From Symbiotaphrina buchneri (Eukaryota > Ascomycota > Symbiotaphrinales > Symbiotaphrinaceae): DNA of 64,000 nucleotides. This document shows, in pieces, positions 20,648-31,753 of this stretch. Location of the stretch: positions 744,001 through 808,000 of the forward strand of contig BCIG01000001.1 in NCBI GenBank assembly GCA_001599915.1, in the 5' to 3' direction. How positions within the stretch are numbered: position 1 is the stretch's first letter; each line of letters opens with the position of its first letter. The notes beneath the pieces were generated by a model that had not been told where the DNA came from, made no database searches, and saw only the letters and a program-made list of their open reading frames with translations. The position numbers and the translations under genes are program-made.

Positions 20648-22892
20648 ATGATCATGACCTCGTCGCACAGGCAGGAGCTGCTCCTGCGGACGCCGTCCTC
20701 TAGCCCGCGCGATATCCGCATCAAGAACGCCTGCACGGAATGTAAGCGGCGGAAAGTGCGATGTGACGGGTCGCAGCCATGCTATTCCTGTCGCTGGTAC
20801 AAGCATCCTCAACGGTGCATCTATGCCGAGCCGCAGATCAGGCCAAGGTTGACTCGAAAGTGAGTGGGCCGCCGTCTCTGATGACCTGCTGGTGCTGTTC
20901 TGACAAGGACATGTAGGACAGTGGATGAGTTGCGCGTGAGACTGGACGACGCTTCAAAGGTGCTGAAGACTTTGTTTCCGACAACGCCGTTGGAGGATCT
21001 AACACCGCTCTCTCGCGATGAACTCATCGGCCTCCTCAACGCGCCTTCGCCAGAGGCTGCTGGTGCCCCGCGTCCGCCATACTTGCCCGGTAGCAACAGC
21101 ACGTCGCCACACAGCACGTATACCCGGCGGCAGAGCGGCTCGCCAGAGGCGTTTGAGTACGACGAGTCGGTTGGAAACCTGGAAGGCACCGAGGCTGTCG
21201 CGGACGATGTGAACTCGCTTTCCTTACGGCCAGATCGCACATCGTCGTATTTAGGCCCTTCCTCGGCTACTGCAAGTCTGCGTGTGTTACTCAAGGTCGC
21301 ACCCGAGAACTTGGTCTCTGTCCAGCGATACAGGACTGAGCCTGCGGAGAGCAATGCTGGAATGCAGACCCAGCGGTCAACACATGCCGTTATCACTACG
21401 GCGCCTCGGGACACGGGCCGCTTAGTCGACGCCTACTTTATGCGTGTGCATTCCACCACACCGATCTTGGACGAAGCAGCCTTTCGCGCCACGTTTGCCA
21501 CGGGCGAGCGAAAGGATTCCGCCTGGCTGGCGCTTTTGAACATGGTCCTTGCGCTCGGAGTGATAGCTTACACGACATCGGATTCCAACGAGGACATTCG
21601 CTACTACAACGCCGCGAAATCGCATATTGGAATCGACAGTTTCGGAAGCGGCCATATCGAGACATTGCAGGCACTGGCGCACATGGCGGGATGGTATTTG
21701 CATTATCGGAACCGGCCGAACATGGCCTCTGCGATCATGGGTGCCGTGTTTAGAATGGCTCATGCTCTGGGCTTACATAGGGAGCTGCCGGGGCCGGAGA
21801 CGCAGGAGAATAGAAGGCAGAGAGAACTGCGGAGGAGGATCTGGTGGAGCTTGGTCGTTCTTGATGCGGGAGAGGCGACTACTCTAGGCAGGGTGTCCAA
21901 GACGAGTTTCTTCGCCTATGGAGTGAATCTTCCCAGCAACATTGACGATCAGGTAATTAACACCCCCCATGCCGAAGTATATATACTGACCGAGATAACA
22001 GACTGGGCAGCTGACCGCTGCTCCGACGAGTTCTTCAACCTTGATTGCCGATATCGAGTTCTCGCGACAAGCCAGCAACATCCAAGAGCGGCTCATGGCA
22101 TCTCCCGTGCTGGACTTCACCGAGATCCTGACGCTCGACGCCCACCTCGTATACTGGTTCGAGAACCTGCCCTCCTTCTTCCACCCTCCCAACCCGTGTC
22201 CAGACTGGCTGCTCCAGCCGCGCGCCTCCTCCCGATGGCGGTATCAAAACCTCCGCATCATCCTCTACCGGCCCATCCTCATGGACGCCGCTCTACGGCA
22301 CACGCACTTCGAAGACCTCAGCGCCGACCAACGCGTCTGCATCAGCAAATGCCAGTCGCTCGCGCGCAGCTGCATCGAAGACATCACAGCCGAGTGGACG
22401 CAGAACCAATACTCCGGCTGGCCCGCGGCGTGGTACTTGTTTCAAGCAAGTATCATCCTCCTGCTCTGCCTGTATACCTTCCGAGACGACGGCCAGCAGG
22501 TCGAAGAGTGGACCCAGCAGCTCCACCGCGCGATCCAGCTCCTGAAGGAAATGGAGCCGTGGAGTCTTGCCGCGCGGCGCACGCATGAGTTGACGTCACT
22601 GCTCTTCGACGCAGCGCACGAGCGCGCCGGGCCTGGGTTCCAGCAGCATACCGCGGTTGTGGTCGGTAATGCTGCTGCAGCGGAGTATCCGGTTGCTGTA
22701 CAGCCGCCGGTTGCGCCGCAGCAACAGTTCCCGCCGCAGAGCCGTGGAGTGGGAGAGTGGCCGCTGCTGGAAGAGCTTTTCAATTTCCCGGACTTGGGAT
22801 TTCCGGATCTGAATCTTGATTTTCCGGATATCAGCTCGGGGGCGGGCGTTTGGGATTTTGCGGTCGATGTACCGGACTGGAATCAGCATTGA
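20648..22892 (+). CDS. Zn(II)2Cys6 transcription factor with fungal-specific middle domain
   Basis: Three exons, 20648-20859, 20917-21952 and 22002-22892, give 712 residues with in-phase introns of 57 and 49 nt. Near residue 29 is the zinc cluster ACTECKRRKVRCDG, with spacing CX2CX6CX5CX2CX8C. A linker and a short possible coiled coil (VDELRVRLDDASKVLKTLF) follow. The fungal-specific transcription factor domain covers the middle (LVDAYFMRVHSTTPILDEAAF, then AHALGLHREL, then RRRIWWSLVVLD). The C-terminus has acidic-aromatic repeats (FNFPDLGFPDLNLDFPDI) that look like an activation domain. It is nuclear and expected to bind CGG-containing inverted repeats as a dimer. Its neighbours suggest control of the divergent permease and dioxygenase-like genes. 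The start is the ATG just before the basic N-terminus; upstream in-frame codons belong to the leader. Confidence 0.9.
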
Positions 22893-23100
22893 GAAGAGGG
22901 AGGCATGATTGTTGAAGTCCTATTATTGTGGCAGCTTTGTCTTCTTGTCAAAGACAGCTTGATGGGCCGGTCGGACAATGAGTATCAACGCTTTGTCGTG
23001 CTCTTTTGTGGTAACGGCAAAGAAAGCATTGTAGGCCCTTCATTGTCAGTCTGGTCTTTAATCTGGTCAATGAACAAGAGAGGAGGAGCACCATAGAGCA

Positions 23101-24570
23101 ATGATCCCGACTGGTTCCATGGGCTCATGTCCAGACCGAGTCCTGTTACGGCTACAAGGCAACATCTTTCATGATCCTTGTCGGGCTTTGATGGACGAAC
23201 AACGTCGCAACAATACCATGGCTTCCCCATCTGATGGACACCATCCGGACAAAATGGTATTGAAAGATTCTCCTGAACATATATTTCAATCAATGGCGCC
23301 GGACGAGGCCTCCACAACAAATATCTTCTTCTTCCTACTCCTTTCGCATCTTACCCAGCTTGGAGAACCGATTGGCACAGTCTTCCTCCTCCGTCGAATT
23401 GCCTGCGCAACCATGCAGGCGCTCAACCGGCACAGCGAATACTCAGGGGCACTCGACGAACATATCCACCAGGCCATCGCCGCAATGCACTCATCCAGCA
23501 TCCCTCCCACAACCTCCGGCCCCCTCCTGCTGGACATTTCCGCAGACCAATTCCCCATCTGGACGGCCTCGGAGCTGCGCTCGTTCGGCAACCTCGACCT
23601 CCCCAGCGCCCACTCGGGCGATCTGGCGGAGATCGACCCCTTCTTCGCGCGCGAGCGCTGGCAGCTCCCTCCGCTCCCCGGTACCGACGCCTACACGCTG
23701 CTCACGCCCAGCCTCCGTCTCGCGACCGCGCTGCTGCAGGCCAGTGGACCGTGGTGGACAGCGCTGATCAGCGGGCCGCGGCGGACGTTCCACAACTTCT
23801 ACGGCCCCTCCTGCCATACTTTCCAAGAAATAAGTCCGCCCCCCCTCCTCGGCCAAAACAACGGCGCCGGTGACGCTGATGCCATACCGACAGATACAGC
23901 CACCGCAGCGCGCCGCGTGTGCGCCACCGTCTGCGCGCGCATCACATTCTCCTTCTCGGCGACGTTACTCGACGACCCGCCCAGCTACGCGCGCACATAC
24001 ATGCACCGGATCCCACACCCCACCGCCCAGATCATGCTCTCGCCGCACTTCCTGACCCAACTGTCCTCCTCCAGCACCACGCCTCCCGCGCAGCGGCTGC
24101 GGCAGCAATTCCTCCTCGCCGCCACGCTGTGCCACGAGCTCGCGCACGCCTTCTGGGGCGTAGGCGATATCCACCGCTGCGCGACACCACGGTGCGCGCG
24201 GTGCGGCGCGCCGCCGCCCGAGCCTTTCGTCGGCAGCCAGCGCGTTGCCGAGCTCGGGGCTGCGTGGGAGCAGGCGCTCTTCGGCGGCGTGCTGCGGAGC
24301 GTCAATGGTGATTGGAGCCTCGCGTGCGGGGTGGGCGTGATGCCGTGGCCCGGGACGGGCGCGGCGGACGGAAATGGCAGCGGAGATGTGTATCGGGCGC
24401 TGGCGCGGAAGGTGGGAGACGTGGAATACCTGGTGCCGATGTGGTATGTGCAGGCGGTGCATACGCGGCTGTTTTGGAGGAAAGTCTTGTCGGGAAGGGG
24501 CCAGGGAGGGAGGTGGGGAGCGGCGGTGCCGAGGGTTGTGGGAAGGGGGTTTAATGATCTGCGATGTTGA
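23101..24570 (+). CDS. HELAHA protein I: putative zinc metallopeptidase-like protein
   Basis: A single exon of up to 489 codons; ATGs at 23191 and 23218 are alternative starts. The key motif is LCHELAHAFWG, an HExxH at residue 345, followed after about 35 residues by VAELGAAWEQALFGG, where the Glu at residue 384 could be the third metal ligand (gluzincin-like). Between them is a Cys cluster CATPRCARCG that might bind a second zinc. Other blocks are shared with the protein at 31754-32899: LTPSLRLATALL, EPFVGSQR, FGGVLRSVNG, GVMPWP and the late VPMWYVQAVHTRLFW. No signal peptide is evident and the C-terminus is basic. I do not know a named family. A SprT-like metalloprotease fold is an inference from HExxH plus the G-x-x-W helix. 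Confidence 0.62.
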   Translation: MIPTGSMGSCPDRVLLRLQGNIFHDPCRALMDEQRRNNTMASPSDGHHPDKMVLKDSPEHIFQSMAPDEASTTNIFFFLLLSHLTQLGEPIGTVFLLRRIACATMQALNRHSEYSGALDEHIHQAIAAMHSSSIPPTTSGPLLLDISADQFPIWTASELRSFGNLDLPSAHSGDLAEIDPFFARERWQLPPLPGTDAYTLLTPSLRLATALLQASGPWWTALISGPRRTFHNFYGPSCHTFQEISPPPLLGQNNGAGDADAIPTDTATAARRVCATVCARITFSFSATLLDDPPSYARTYMHRIPHPTAQIMLSPHFLTQLSSSSTTPPAQRLRQQFLLAATLCHELAHAFWGVGDIHRCATPRCARCGAPPPEPFVGSQRVAELGAAWEQALFGGVLRSVNGDWSLACGVGVMPWPGTGAADGNGSGDVYRALARKVGDVEYLVPMWYVQAVHTRLFWRKVLSGRGQGGRWGAAVPRVVGRGFNDLRC

Positions 24571-25125
24571 TTTTGATGTCTGCGGGTTCATTTAGGTGGG
24601 TGTGTGTGATTTGAAGTGCTGTTGTTGTTGTTGATATTGTTTGTTCAGATAGGGGCAGGTGGCAAGGCCCAAGGTATTCTGTTAGGGAACCAGGGGGCGG
24701 TTTGCGCATCTGTGGTCCTGCGGGTCAGGCAGGCAGGTAACGTACACTAACTTTAATAAAGACCATTATTTACGATATTTGCCCTTGACGAATCGGTTAT
24801 GCCCTTGCTTTGTTCCATTCATTCATAAAGAAAGCAGCTGGTAGTTACCAACAAGCTCTCGAGAACATTACTCAGGGGCGATCCAAAGCCATGTAACCCA
24901 TTGTGGCATCCCTACCTTCCATCTCTTCCATAGCTCCTGCAATTTACAGACTGATCTTTGCGAAACCTCAATTTTTTTCTTCTTCCAACATAAATACCCA
25001 ACTCGAATAATTAACTCGTAATCACGTGTCCGGAAATTCCGGAACTCCATACATGTCCACAGAGAGCCAGAGAAACAGAGCGTTACTTGGAAGCATGATG
25101 TGCGAAGAGGCATAACCCGATCCAA
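24571..25125. other. Intergenic between convergent genes
   Basis: Contains the 3' ends of the HELAHA gene and the methyltransferase. Short open frames only; GT-rich just after 24590. Nothing else was recognised. Confidence 0.5.
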
Positions 25126-26297
25126 TCAAGCCTTCTTCTTGACAAGCACACCCTGTATTCTGGGCAGACAACTAAATGGATCGTCCGGCTCTTCGATCTC
25201 GCCTGGGTTCTCCCATTCCCCAGCGTTGAGGATGTCCGCCGATACGTTCCGCGTCATGTGACAGCCGACGAACGTGCTCCAGGCGGGATTGAAGCAAGCT
25301 TTGTTTTCATCATATTAGCCAGAGTCCACGATACATGTCGCTTTTGAAGTCCAGCCCATCAAACGGTCGGCTGGAGAGAGATACGTACCTTGCGCTATAG
25401 TCGTCAAATGGTCTCGGCTCAAGCCATGTTCCCAGAAGATGAACTTCCCGCCCGGTTTCAGCAGCTTCCACACTTCCTTCATCGCCGCCTTCGGATCCTT
25501 GACCGCGCACGGGACCTGGATGCACAGCACGGTATCCAGACTCTCCTCGGTGACGCCCTCCTTTCTCAGAACATCGCTATCTTCAATCCCAGCAACGACA
25601 AGCTTATACTTATCCTGCAAGCCCTGCTTCTCGACCTTCGCGTTGATATGCTCTTGAAAGTGCGCGTTAGGTTCTAGGGCATAGATATAGTCAACGTGGG
25701 CGGGATCGAAGCGATGGATCTGATTGCCCGGCCCAGTCCCCAGTTCGAGAACGACGCCACTGGCGGCTTGCACGAGCGAGGGGACAATGGTCGTGTCCTC
25801 GAAAGCGATGAATCCGCTGGCTATGCATGATGCGTCCTGGTTAGTCTCCAGGGCGACTGACACACGGAGAGATGTGGCGTGAAGGGAACGTTACATGTTA
25901 CACTGAACAGCTTTGCCTGAGCGGCATCTCGAATCTGTCGTGGGTGCAGGAGAGCCATTGCCAGGCCATCTCGGCGCACTGCTTCTTTGAAAGCCTCCCA
26001 GTGCACTGCAGCGGATGGGAAATTAGTTGATTTGTGGAGGCGGTGCCGCGATGGTGACGGAGACTTACGGCCGATAGAAAACCATATCATGCCCCATAGA
26101 CGGGGAAATGAAGCAAGGCGGCTGGTTTGGGGCATGGTTGTATTTGAGGTACGTAAGAAGGTCAGAAATGATGTCCAAGCTTCTTTGAGGGAAAGACAGA
26201 AAACAAAAGATAAAAGATGAAAAGACGACGCTGGCCACTCGATATAGTCTTCCAGTAGGGATATCGGAGTATATGCTGCGGAGAAAACAGAAGACAT
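25126..26297 (-). CDS. SAM-dependent methyltransferase (type 11/METTL7-like)
   Basis: The class I methyltransferase core is clear in the central exon: VVLELGTGPGNQIHRF (motif I), ALEPNAHFQEHI (acidic loop), LDTVLCIQVPCAV (motif IV region) and KLLKPGGKFIFWEHG (post motif). In-phase introns join an upstream exon (LHWEAFKEAVRRDGLAMALL) and a last exon (CFNPAWSTFVGCHMTRN to GVLVKKKA). The stop is at 25126-25128. The start is uncertain. The ATG at 26297 adds a hydrophobic segment (SFHLLSFVFCLSLKEAW), which would fit the N-terminal membrane anchor usual in METTL7-like proteins; the ATG at 26135 would omit it. I extended to 26297 for that reason. These enzymes methylate small thiols or lipophilic molecules, usually at ER or lipid-droplet membranes. 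The substrate here is unknown. Confidence 0.78.
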
Positions 26298-26623
26298 AAG
26301 AAAGAAGTTCTGGCTTGAAAGGGATGTTGAAGCTCGCTTAAATGGATCTGATGCCTTGCCCCGGTGAAAGGTTGTTGCTTCTTCCGTTCAGGACCTTCCT
26401 CATTGATATAAGACTTATGATGAACCAATCTACTACTAAACCACTTTCTCACCGTTCATCACCAACGTCTGTTATCTTTCCTTAAACTTCGTGTTGAATT
26501 CCACAGACCTCACTGATAGAATAACATTCGAAACAGACGCTCGAAACAAAAACTTAGCCCTAGTTAAACCACAGCAGCTCCCACCACAAGCACCTCTCAA
26601 GGCTCTGGAGGTTCTGGTCAACG

Positions 26624-29296
26624 TCATCTCCTCTTCAAATCCGCCGGGCTCGAAACAGCCGACTCCTCTCCCGAAGCAGCAGCACCATCAATCTTCTTCC
26701 AGACCACGCCCAGCCTGGTAACAACCTCATGGTGACTGCCCCAAAAGCCAACCAGACACCAACCCCTCTGCGCGGTCAAAGTTTCAGTCTTGAAGGTTAA
26801 GCCTTCAGGCGGGGGGTTTCTTGCGTCGTACTGTTTGTACGACCACAGCGGGTCAGCGGTGTTGGCAAACGTGTCCCATAGCGTCAAGCTTGAGATGGCG
26901 CCTGAGTCGGGCACCCACTCGATGACGACCTTCATAATGCCGTCATGGCTCTGCCCGATATCGAAGGCTTCGCAGTGCTCGAAGTGTGGCTTGCCAACGT
27001 GGATCGTACAGTCGTCGCGGTCGGCGGCTCCCTGCTGGTCGGTGGAAAAACGAAAACCGAGGCCGGCGATCGCCCTTTTGTAATTGTGGTGTATGTGACC
27101 AGGCAACAGATGGCTTATCCAGTTGTGTTCTTGATGAGGATGCCGGTGTACTGACATCCGTGTTAGTTTGCCCGTCTGCTGGGGCTGCTGGTCCTTGATC
27201 GAGCAGAAGACTTCTGTAGGGATAGATGAGCTAGGGGCATCGCCGACTAGAGGGGTCAGGAAAATAGACTCTTGATCGTGGTAACGCTCGCGTAGTTGTC
27301 GCTCTTCTTCCGTGAGAGAGCTATTCCCTGGAGCATAGTCGGGTTGCTTTTTGACCTGCAGCAATCAATAAGCGGAAGCAGTCTTCAGAGATGGAAGATA
27401 CTGACCGGTAGCCTGGCTCCGAAAACTTGAGGATACGTATACGGCGGCTCAAGTAGGTTTCCATCTGGGCTAAAGTCGGCGCGTTCTGGATGCGTCTTCA
27501 GCATGTCATTCTATGCAGTAAACGCAGTGTTAGTTAGTCTCGTCCGCTGGACTCCAGTTACACCGTATTAGCTAACCTCTTTCGTGATCAATGCAAGCAT
27601 CTTCCGGCATTCAAGTCTGGCAGTGTTCAACGATTTTATGTCCGCCGAGATAGGATCAGGAAGTTCTTTGCTGGCGGGTCTTGCTTTCCATTCGTCGGGA
27701 TGTTTCATCACTACCAATGCCGTTACTTGGTCGTTCCTTAGAGGGCCTGCGTGTACTTACTGTGGCTTAACTGTTTCCAATAGTCTTTGTATTTCATATA
27801 CGCTTCGAAGAGTTCCATCGCATACAGACTGCAACAGTCGTAGTTCAGGACCTTGAACTTGATCTTTTGCTGTGCCTGCAGGATATTGAAGCTTCTCAAT
27901 GAGGTGTACTTGGTCAACACGGCACTAGACAGTTAGCAGACCGGTGTGACAAAATTAGAGTCAATCTTACGATGTATATGAAGGGACTTTCGCCACCTAT
28001 TCCCTCCATCAGCACTTTATGTCAATATCAGGCATAAGCAACATACATTATTAGCAAACGCATTTGCGGTAGCAGCGACACTTGCAGGATCCCAGCCAGC
28101 TTCAGCTGTATTAAAATGTTAGATGCTTGTATGGTTCATTTATGGAGAGCCTACGCTTCTTGATGTCTCCACCACCGCACCAATTGACGGATATAGTGGT
28201 CTCAGTGTCCTTCCAGACATCGGACCTCGTCCTATCCATGCTCATGTTCTCCTCGAGAGACACGGGCGTTGCGCCAAAAGCAGCTTCCAAGGTGTTACTT
28301 TGCAACAGTCAGCACCTGGCTTCTAGGAAGACGTGAAGTTGACTGACCCTATATGTTCCTTCTTCCTTTTATCATCTGAGTTGATCTTGACGCTTATGAT
28401 TGCCGAGAACTCCCCGCCCTCGAGGAATCCTATGACGTGGATAGTCAGTCAAAACCGCAAAAAACATCTTCTGAGAAAGGCTGTACCTGAGATGAAGCAG
28501 TCACCGTAGACGTTGGTGAAATCATTTGGATCCAAGCCATCGATTGGCTGGAAGATGGGTTCTACTGGAGAAACCGATCTCTCATTGGTGACCTGGAGCA
28601 GTGTCAATCTTGCTAGCCCCATATCCTTGACAAAATAAGCATACCTTGACGGTGACTATATAGTTGATATCGCTGTTGCTGACCTTCTGTTCGTTGACGT
28701 ACGATGTGCTGCCACCAGCTTTGATGGTGCCACATTTGATGCTCAGACTTGATGAGATGTTGAGTGCATCCATGATCTCGCTGCAACAGTAAGCATCAAT
28801 CCGTCATGCCTAAGTACGAGAGATTATACTGACCTCATGTTATCAATGGAGCGCGAGGAGTAGGTGACAATCTATGTGGCAAGTCAGAATTTTGGCCACT
28901 ACCACTACCATTCGCTTGGTACGGACCTGCTTGCATGTCTTGGTAGGACCATCGGCAGCAGGTGCCGGTCCATTGGTATCGTGTGAGCCAGCGGCGTCAC
29001 CATTGGTAAGGACTCGCGCTGGTGGACGTGGGAATTGGACCGCGTTGTCGATACAGCATTCTTGGGTATATGAATTGAAGCTGCGAATCGATTGAGCATC
29101 TGGACATGATGATAGTACTGCTGTGAACTTACCCTTGGCCTAATGGCAAACACAAACTGTGTCAATTGAGTGCTTCTTCTTGATTGCTTGCAGAGACTCA
29201 CCAAGGCGCATGTCGCTCGAGTAAGGCTGAAGCATCGCCATTATGTCAGCCCGCTCTTGCCGGTGCTCTGGTCACTCTTACCGCGAGGTTGGCCAT
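26624..29296 (-). CDS. MACPF (membrane-attack-complex/perforin) domain protein with beta-rich C-terminus
   Basis: An intron-dense gene of about a dozen exons and roughly 700 residues, starting MANLA (ATG at 29296) then PYSSDMRLGQGFNS. Most junctions I followed are GT-AG and in phase. The MACPF core is recognisable: YSSRSIDNM, SSSLSIKCGTIKAGGSTSYV, NYIVTVKVTNERS, YGDCFISGFLEGGEFSAIIS, TETTISVNWCGGGDIK, then AVLTKYTSLRSF. Fungal MACPF proteins share this order. Known MACPF proteins insert beta hairpins into membranes, but fungal homologues without a signal peptide, like this one, are mostly uncharacterised. The C-terminal ~170 residues (GLGFRF to LGVVWKK) are beta-rich and could be a lectin-like or DM9-like binding module. 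One 79-nt stretch near 27150-27070 may be an extra intron; it is open either way. Confidence 0.8.
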
Positions 29297-30382
29297 CTTC
29301 TTGCAACGTGAGGATTATATGCTATAGGAAGATACTAATAATACGAGGAAAACAATCGTAAAGGTTGCTCAGCAATGATGAGGGGGCCAGAGTGGGTAAA
29401 AAAAGAATGAGATGTCTCGTAGGCGGAGTAGATGTATAAAAAAGCCAAGATGGACAGGCAGACGGTAAGCATGTTGGTACCACCAAGGCGCAGTTGCCTT
29501 TTCAGAGGAAGAAAGCGGGTCAACCATCAGGTCGGCGCTTGCAGGAAGGCGCGATGCAACACATCCCTGTCCAGTGCTGACAAGCGCCCCCAACTTGGTT
29601 CAGCTGCTGACGTTGGGTAGGGGATGACCCACCCAATGAAATCGCAAAAATAATGAGGATGGCCACTAAAGATATTCATCTGACGAGGCTGGCCTTCAGC
29701 TGTAGGAAAAATTTCCTGCGGGCTGAGGTTGGGGGTTGCACAAGATACGCCTGATTCTTGTGGTCCGATCGAGGCTCACAGCCTTGTTGAAGAAGTGTGG
29801 GGTCCCCTGTACAGCCACATGCTTTTTGAGTCTTGATGTGGCATTCTTCCGCAAAGCCCATTGCGAAATGCTCCGAGTGGTTGTTAAAGTCTTAGAATGC
29901 CAGTAGTGCGCTCGAGACGATATTTCAGATATTAAGTAGAAGGCGCATGTAAGAAGAAGTCGCCAAAAGGCTTCCCTTTCTGTTCTAAATATAGCAACGC
30001 GATGTTCTTTTGTATGAATGACCAAGGAATAATGAACAAAGCATAAAGTACCTTAGGAAACAATGAATATCACGTGCAATACAGGATACCTTATGGCAAA
30101 ATTTTTATGAAGAGTCAGACATCGGTAGACACTTCAATGTTCAAGCTTTCCCGCCCAGGCAACCTCTTAAAAAGCTGCACTTGTTAAGAAACGTGAGATG
30201 GCTGTTGTAGATAAGATAAGAGATCTCGAATGGGATGTTTCTCGCCGAGCTCGCCTATCGCGGCGACGCGGGAACGATAAGATCAACTTCCATGCAAATA
30301 ACTACAGCTGCTGCCCCACCACCACATCCAGCTTGTAGCAGCACCACGACCGACCATCGCTACCTCAATTGCAACCTCCAAG
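29297..30382. other. Intergenic between divergent genes
   Basis: About 1.1 kb upstream of both the MACPF gene and the amidase-like gene. AT-rich in places. Short frames on both strands lack protein-like composition. No operator-like repeat was noticed. Confidence 0.5.
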
Positions 30383-31400
30383 ATGGTCTCTCAGAAAGTA
30401 ACCTCCTCATTGCACGTCGCCAGCCACCAGCAGCATCTCAAATGGTCCAAGGCCGTCCCGCCAGTCCTGACCGTCGACTCCGGCAGCACCGTCAGCTTCG
30501 ACACCATCGACGGCGGAGGCGGCCAGGTGACGGCCAAGTCGACAGTCGAAGACCTCGCCAACTTCCAGCTTGCCCTGGCCGATCCGGTCTTCGGCCCTGT
30601 GTATGTCAATGGAGCGGAGCCGGGCGATGTGCTGAAAGTGGAAATACTGGATCTTGAGCATGCGGAGTGGGGGTGGACGGGTACAGGAGCAAGATCTCGC
30701 CAACTGAACCTACAGCTGATGATCGTGTGTAGCAATCTTTCCAGGCTTCGGGCTACTGGCAGACGATTTCTCGGAACCTCACTTGAAGATCTGGAAATTA
30801 GAAAAAGGCAGCGACTATGCGGTCTTTAAAAAGGGCATCCATGTCCCGATTCGACGTTTCCTCGGCGAAATGGGCGTCGCGCCCGCAGAGGGCGAACATA
30901 GCACGATACCGCCTTTGGAAACAGGAGGAAATATCGACTGCAGACATCTTACGCCTGGCTCGACGCTATACCTTCCTGTCCGTGCCCCAGGAGCGCTCTT
31001 CAGCTGCGGTGACGGACATGCCGCACAAGGCGACGGCGAAGTGTGCGGTACGGCCATAGAAACGCCGATGAAAGCAACAGTCCGCCTCACCGTCGAGAAG
31101 AACAAGCCATACGTTTCGTCGCCGCACTATTTCTCCGCTGCGTCGGCTATGCACGATACCGGGATAAAGGATGTAGGGTACTATGCGGTTCTAGGGATCG
31201 ATCCGGATTTGAGAGAGGCTTCGAGAAAGGCCTTGAGGAGTCTGATTGCATGGTTGGTCAAAGAGAAGGGGCTGACCCCTGTGGAAGGCTACATGTTGTC
31301 TAGTGTTGCGGCGGACTTGAAAATCGCTGAGGCGGTGGATATGCCGAATTATGCTGTTGCTGCGAGCATACCCCTGGGTGTTTTCGTGAATGAATCATAG
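30383..31400 (+). CDS. Acetamidase/formamidase (FmdA/AmdA family)
   Basis: Two exons, 30383-30680 and 30733-31400, give 321 residues. The 52-nt intron is in phase and joins WTAIFPGFGLLADDF. Family blocks are clear: HLKWSKAVPPVLTVDSGSTV at the N-terminus, GPVYVNGAEPGDVLKVEIL, RHLTPGSTLYLPVRAPGALF, SCGDGHAAQGDGEVCGTAIE and a C-terminal segment YMLSSVAADLKIAEAVDMPNY. These are the conserved parts of the FmdA/AmdA fold. Members hydrolyse formamide or acetamide to ammonia and the acid in the cytosol and let fungi use amides as nitrogen source; the precise amide is not determined here. The start is chosen at MVSQKV. An upstream ATG at 30235 is out of frame. The gene looks intact. Confidence 0.88.
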
Positions 31401-31753
31401 TCGTTGGAAGCAGAATTCAAGCTCTTCCCACACTCATGCGGATACAAGATCACACTCTGTCGATATCTGCAATGCAAGCTCTACCAAGTTCCATGTCCCT
31501 GGTTTGGTCCTTTGAGAAAGCGAATTCATGTTTCATTTTCTCCAAAACACACATCATGCTTTCTTTGTTGATACAGCCAATATTCATTGTCGAAGATTAC
31601 GATGGCGGTGGACGCACAAGAGAAAGGTCCCGATGGAGGGAGGGCATACGCCAGCCTTCTCCTCACTGGTCTCTAAGCCGGCCGATCTATTTATGGACGA
31701 AATCCCCGAGGTGAGGGCTTTCCTCTTCAACTCATGCTGGATACTTTGTCCGG
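31401..31753. other. Intergenic or unresolved 5' exon of HELAHA II
   Basis: Contains a possible short upstream exon (ATG GCG GTG at about 31601, encoding MAVDAQEKGPDGGRAY) in good codon use, ending in a stop unless spliced. It could be the true N-terminus of the following gene, but no clean donor/acceptor pair fixes this. Confidence 0.35.
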
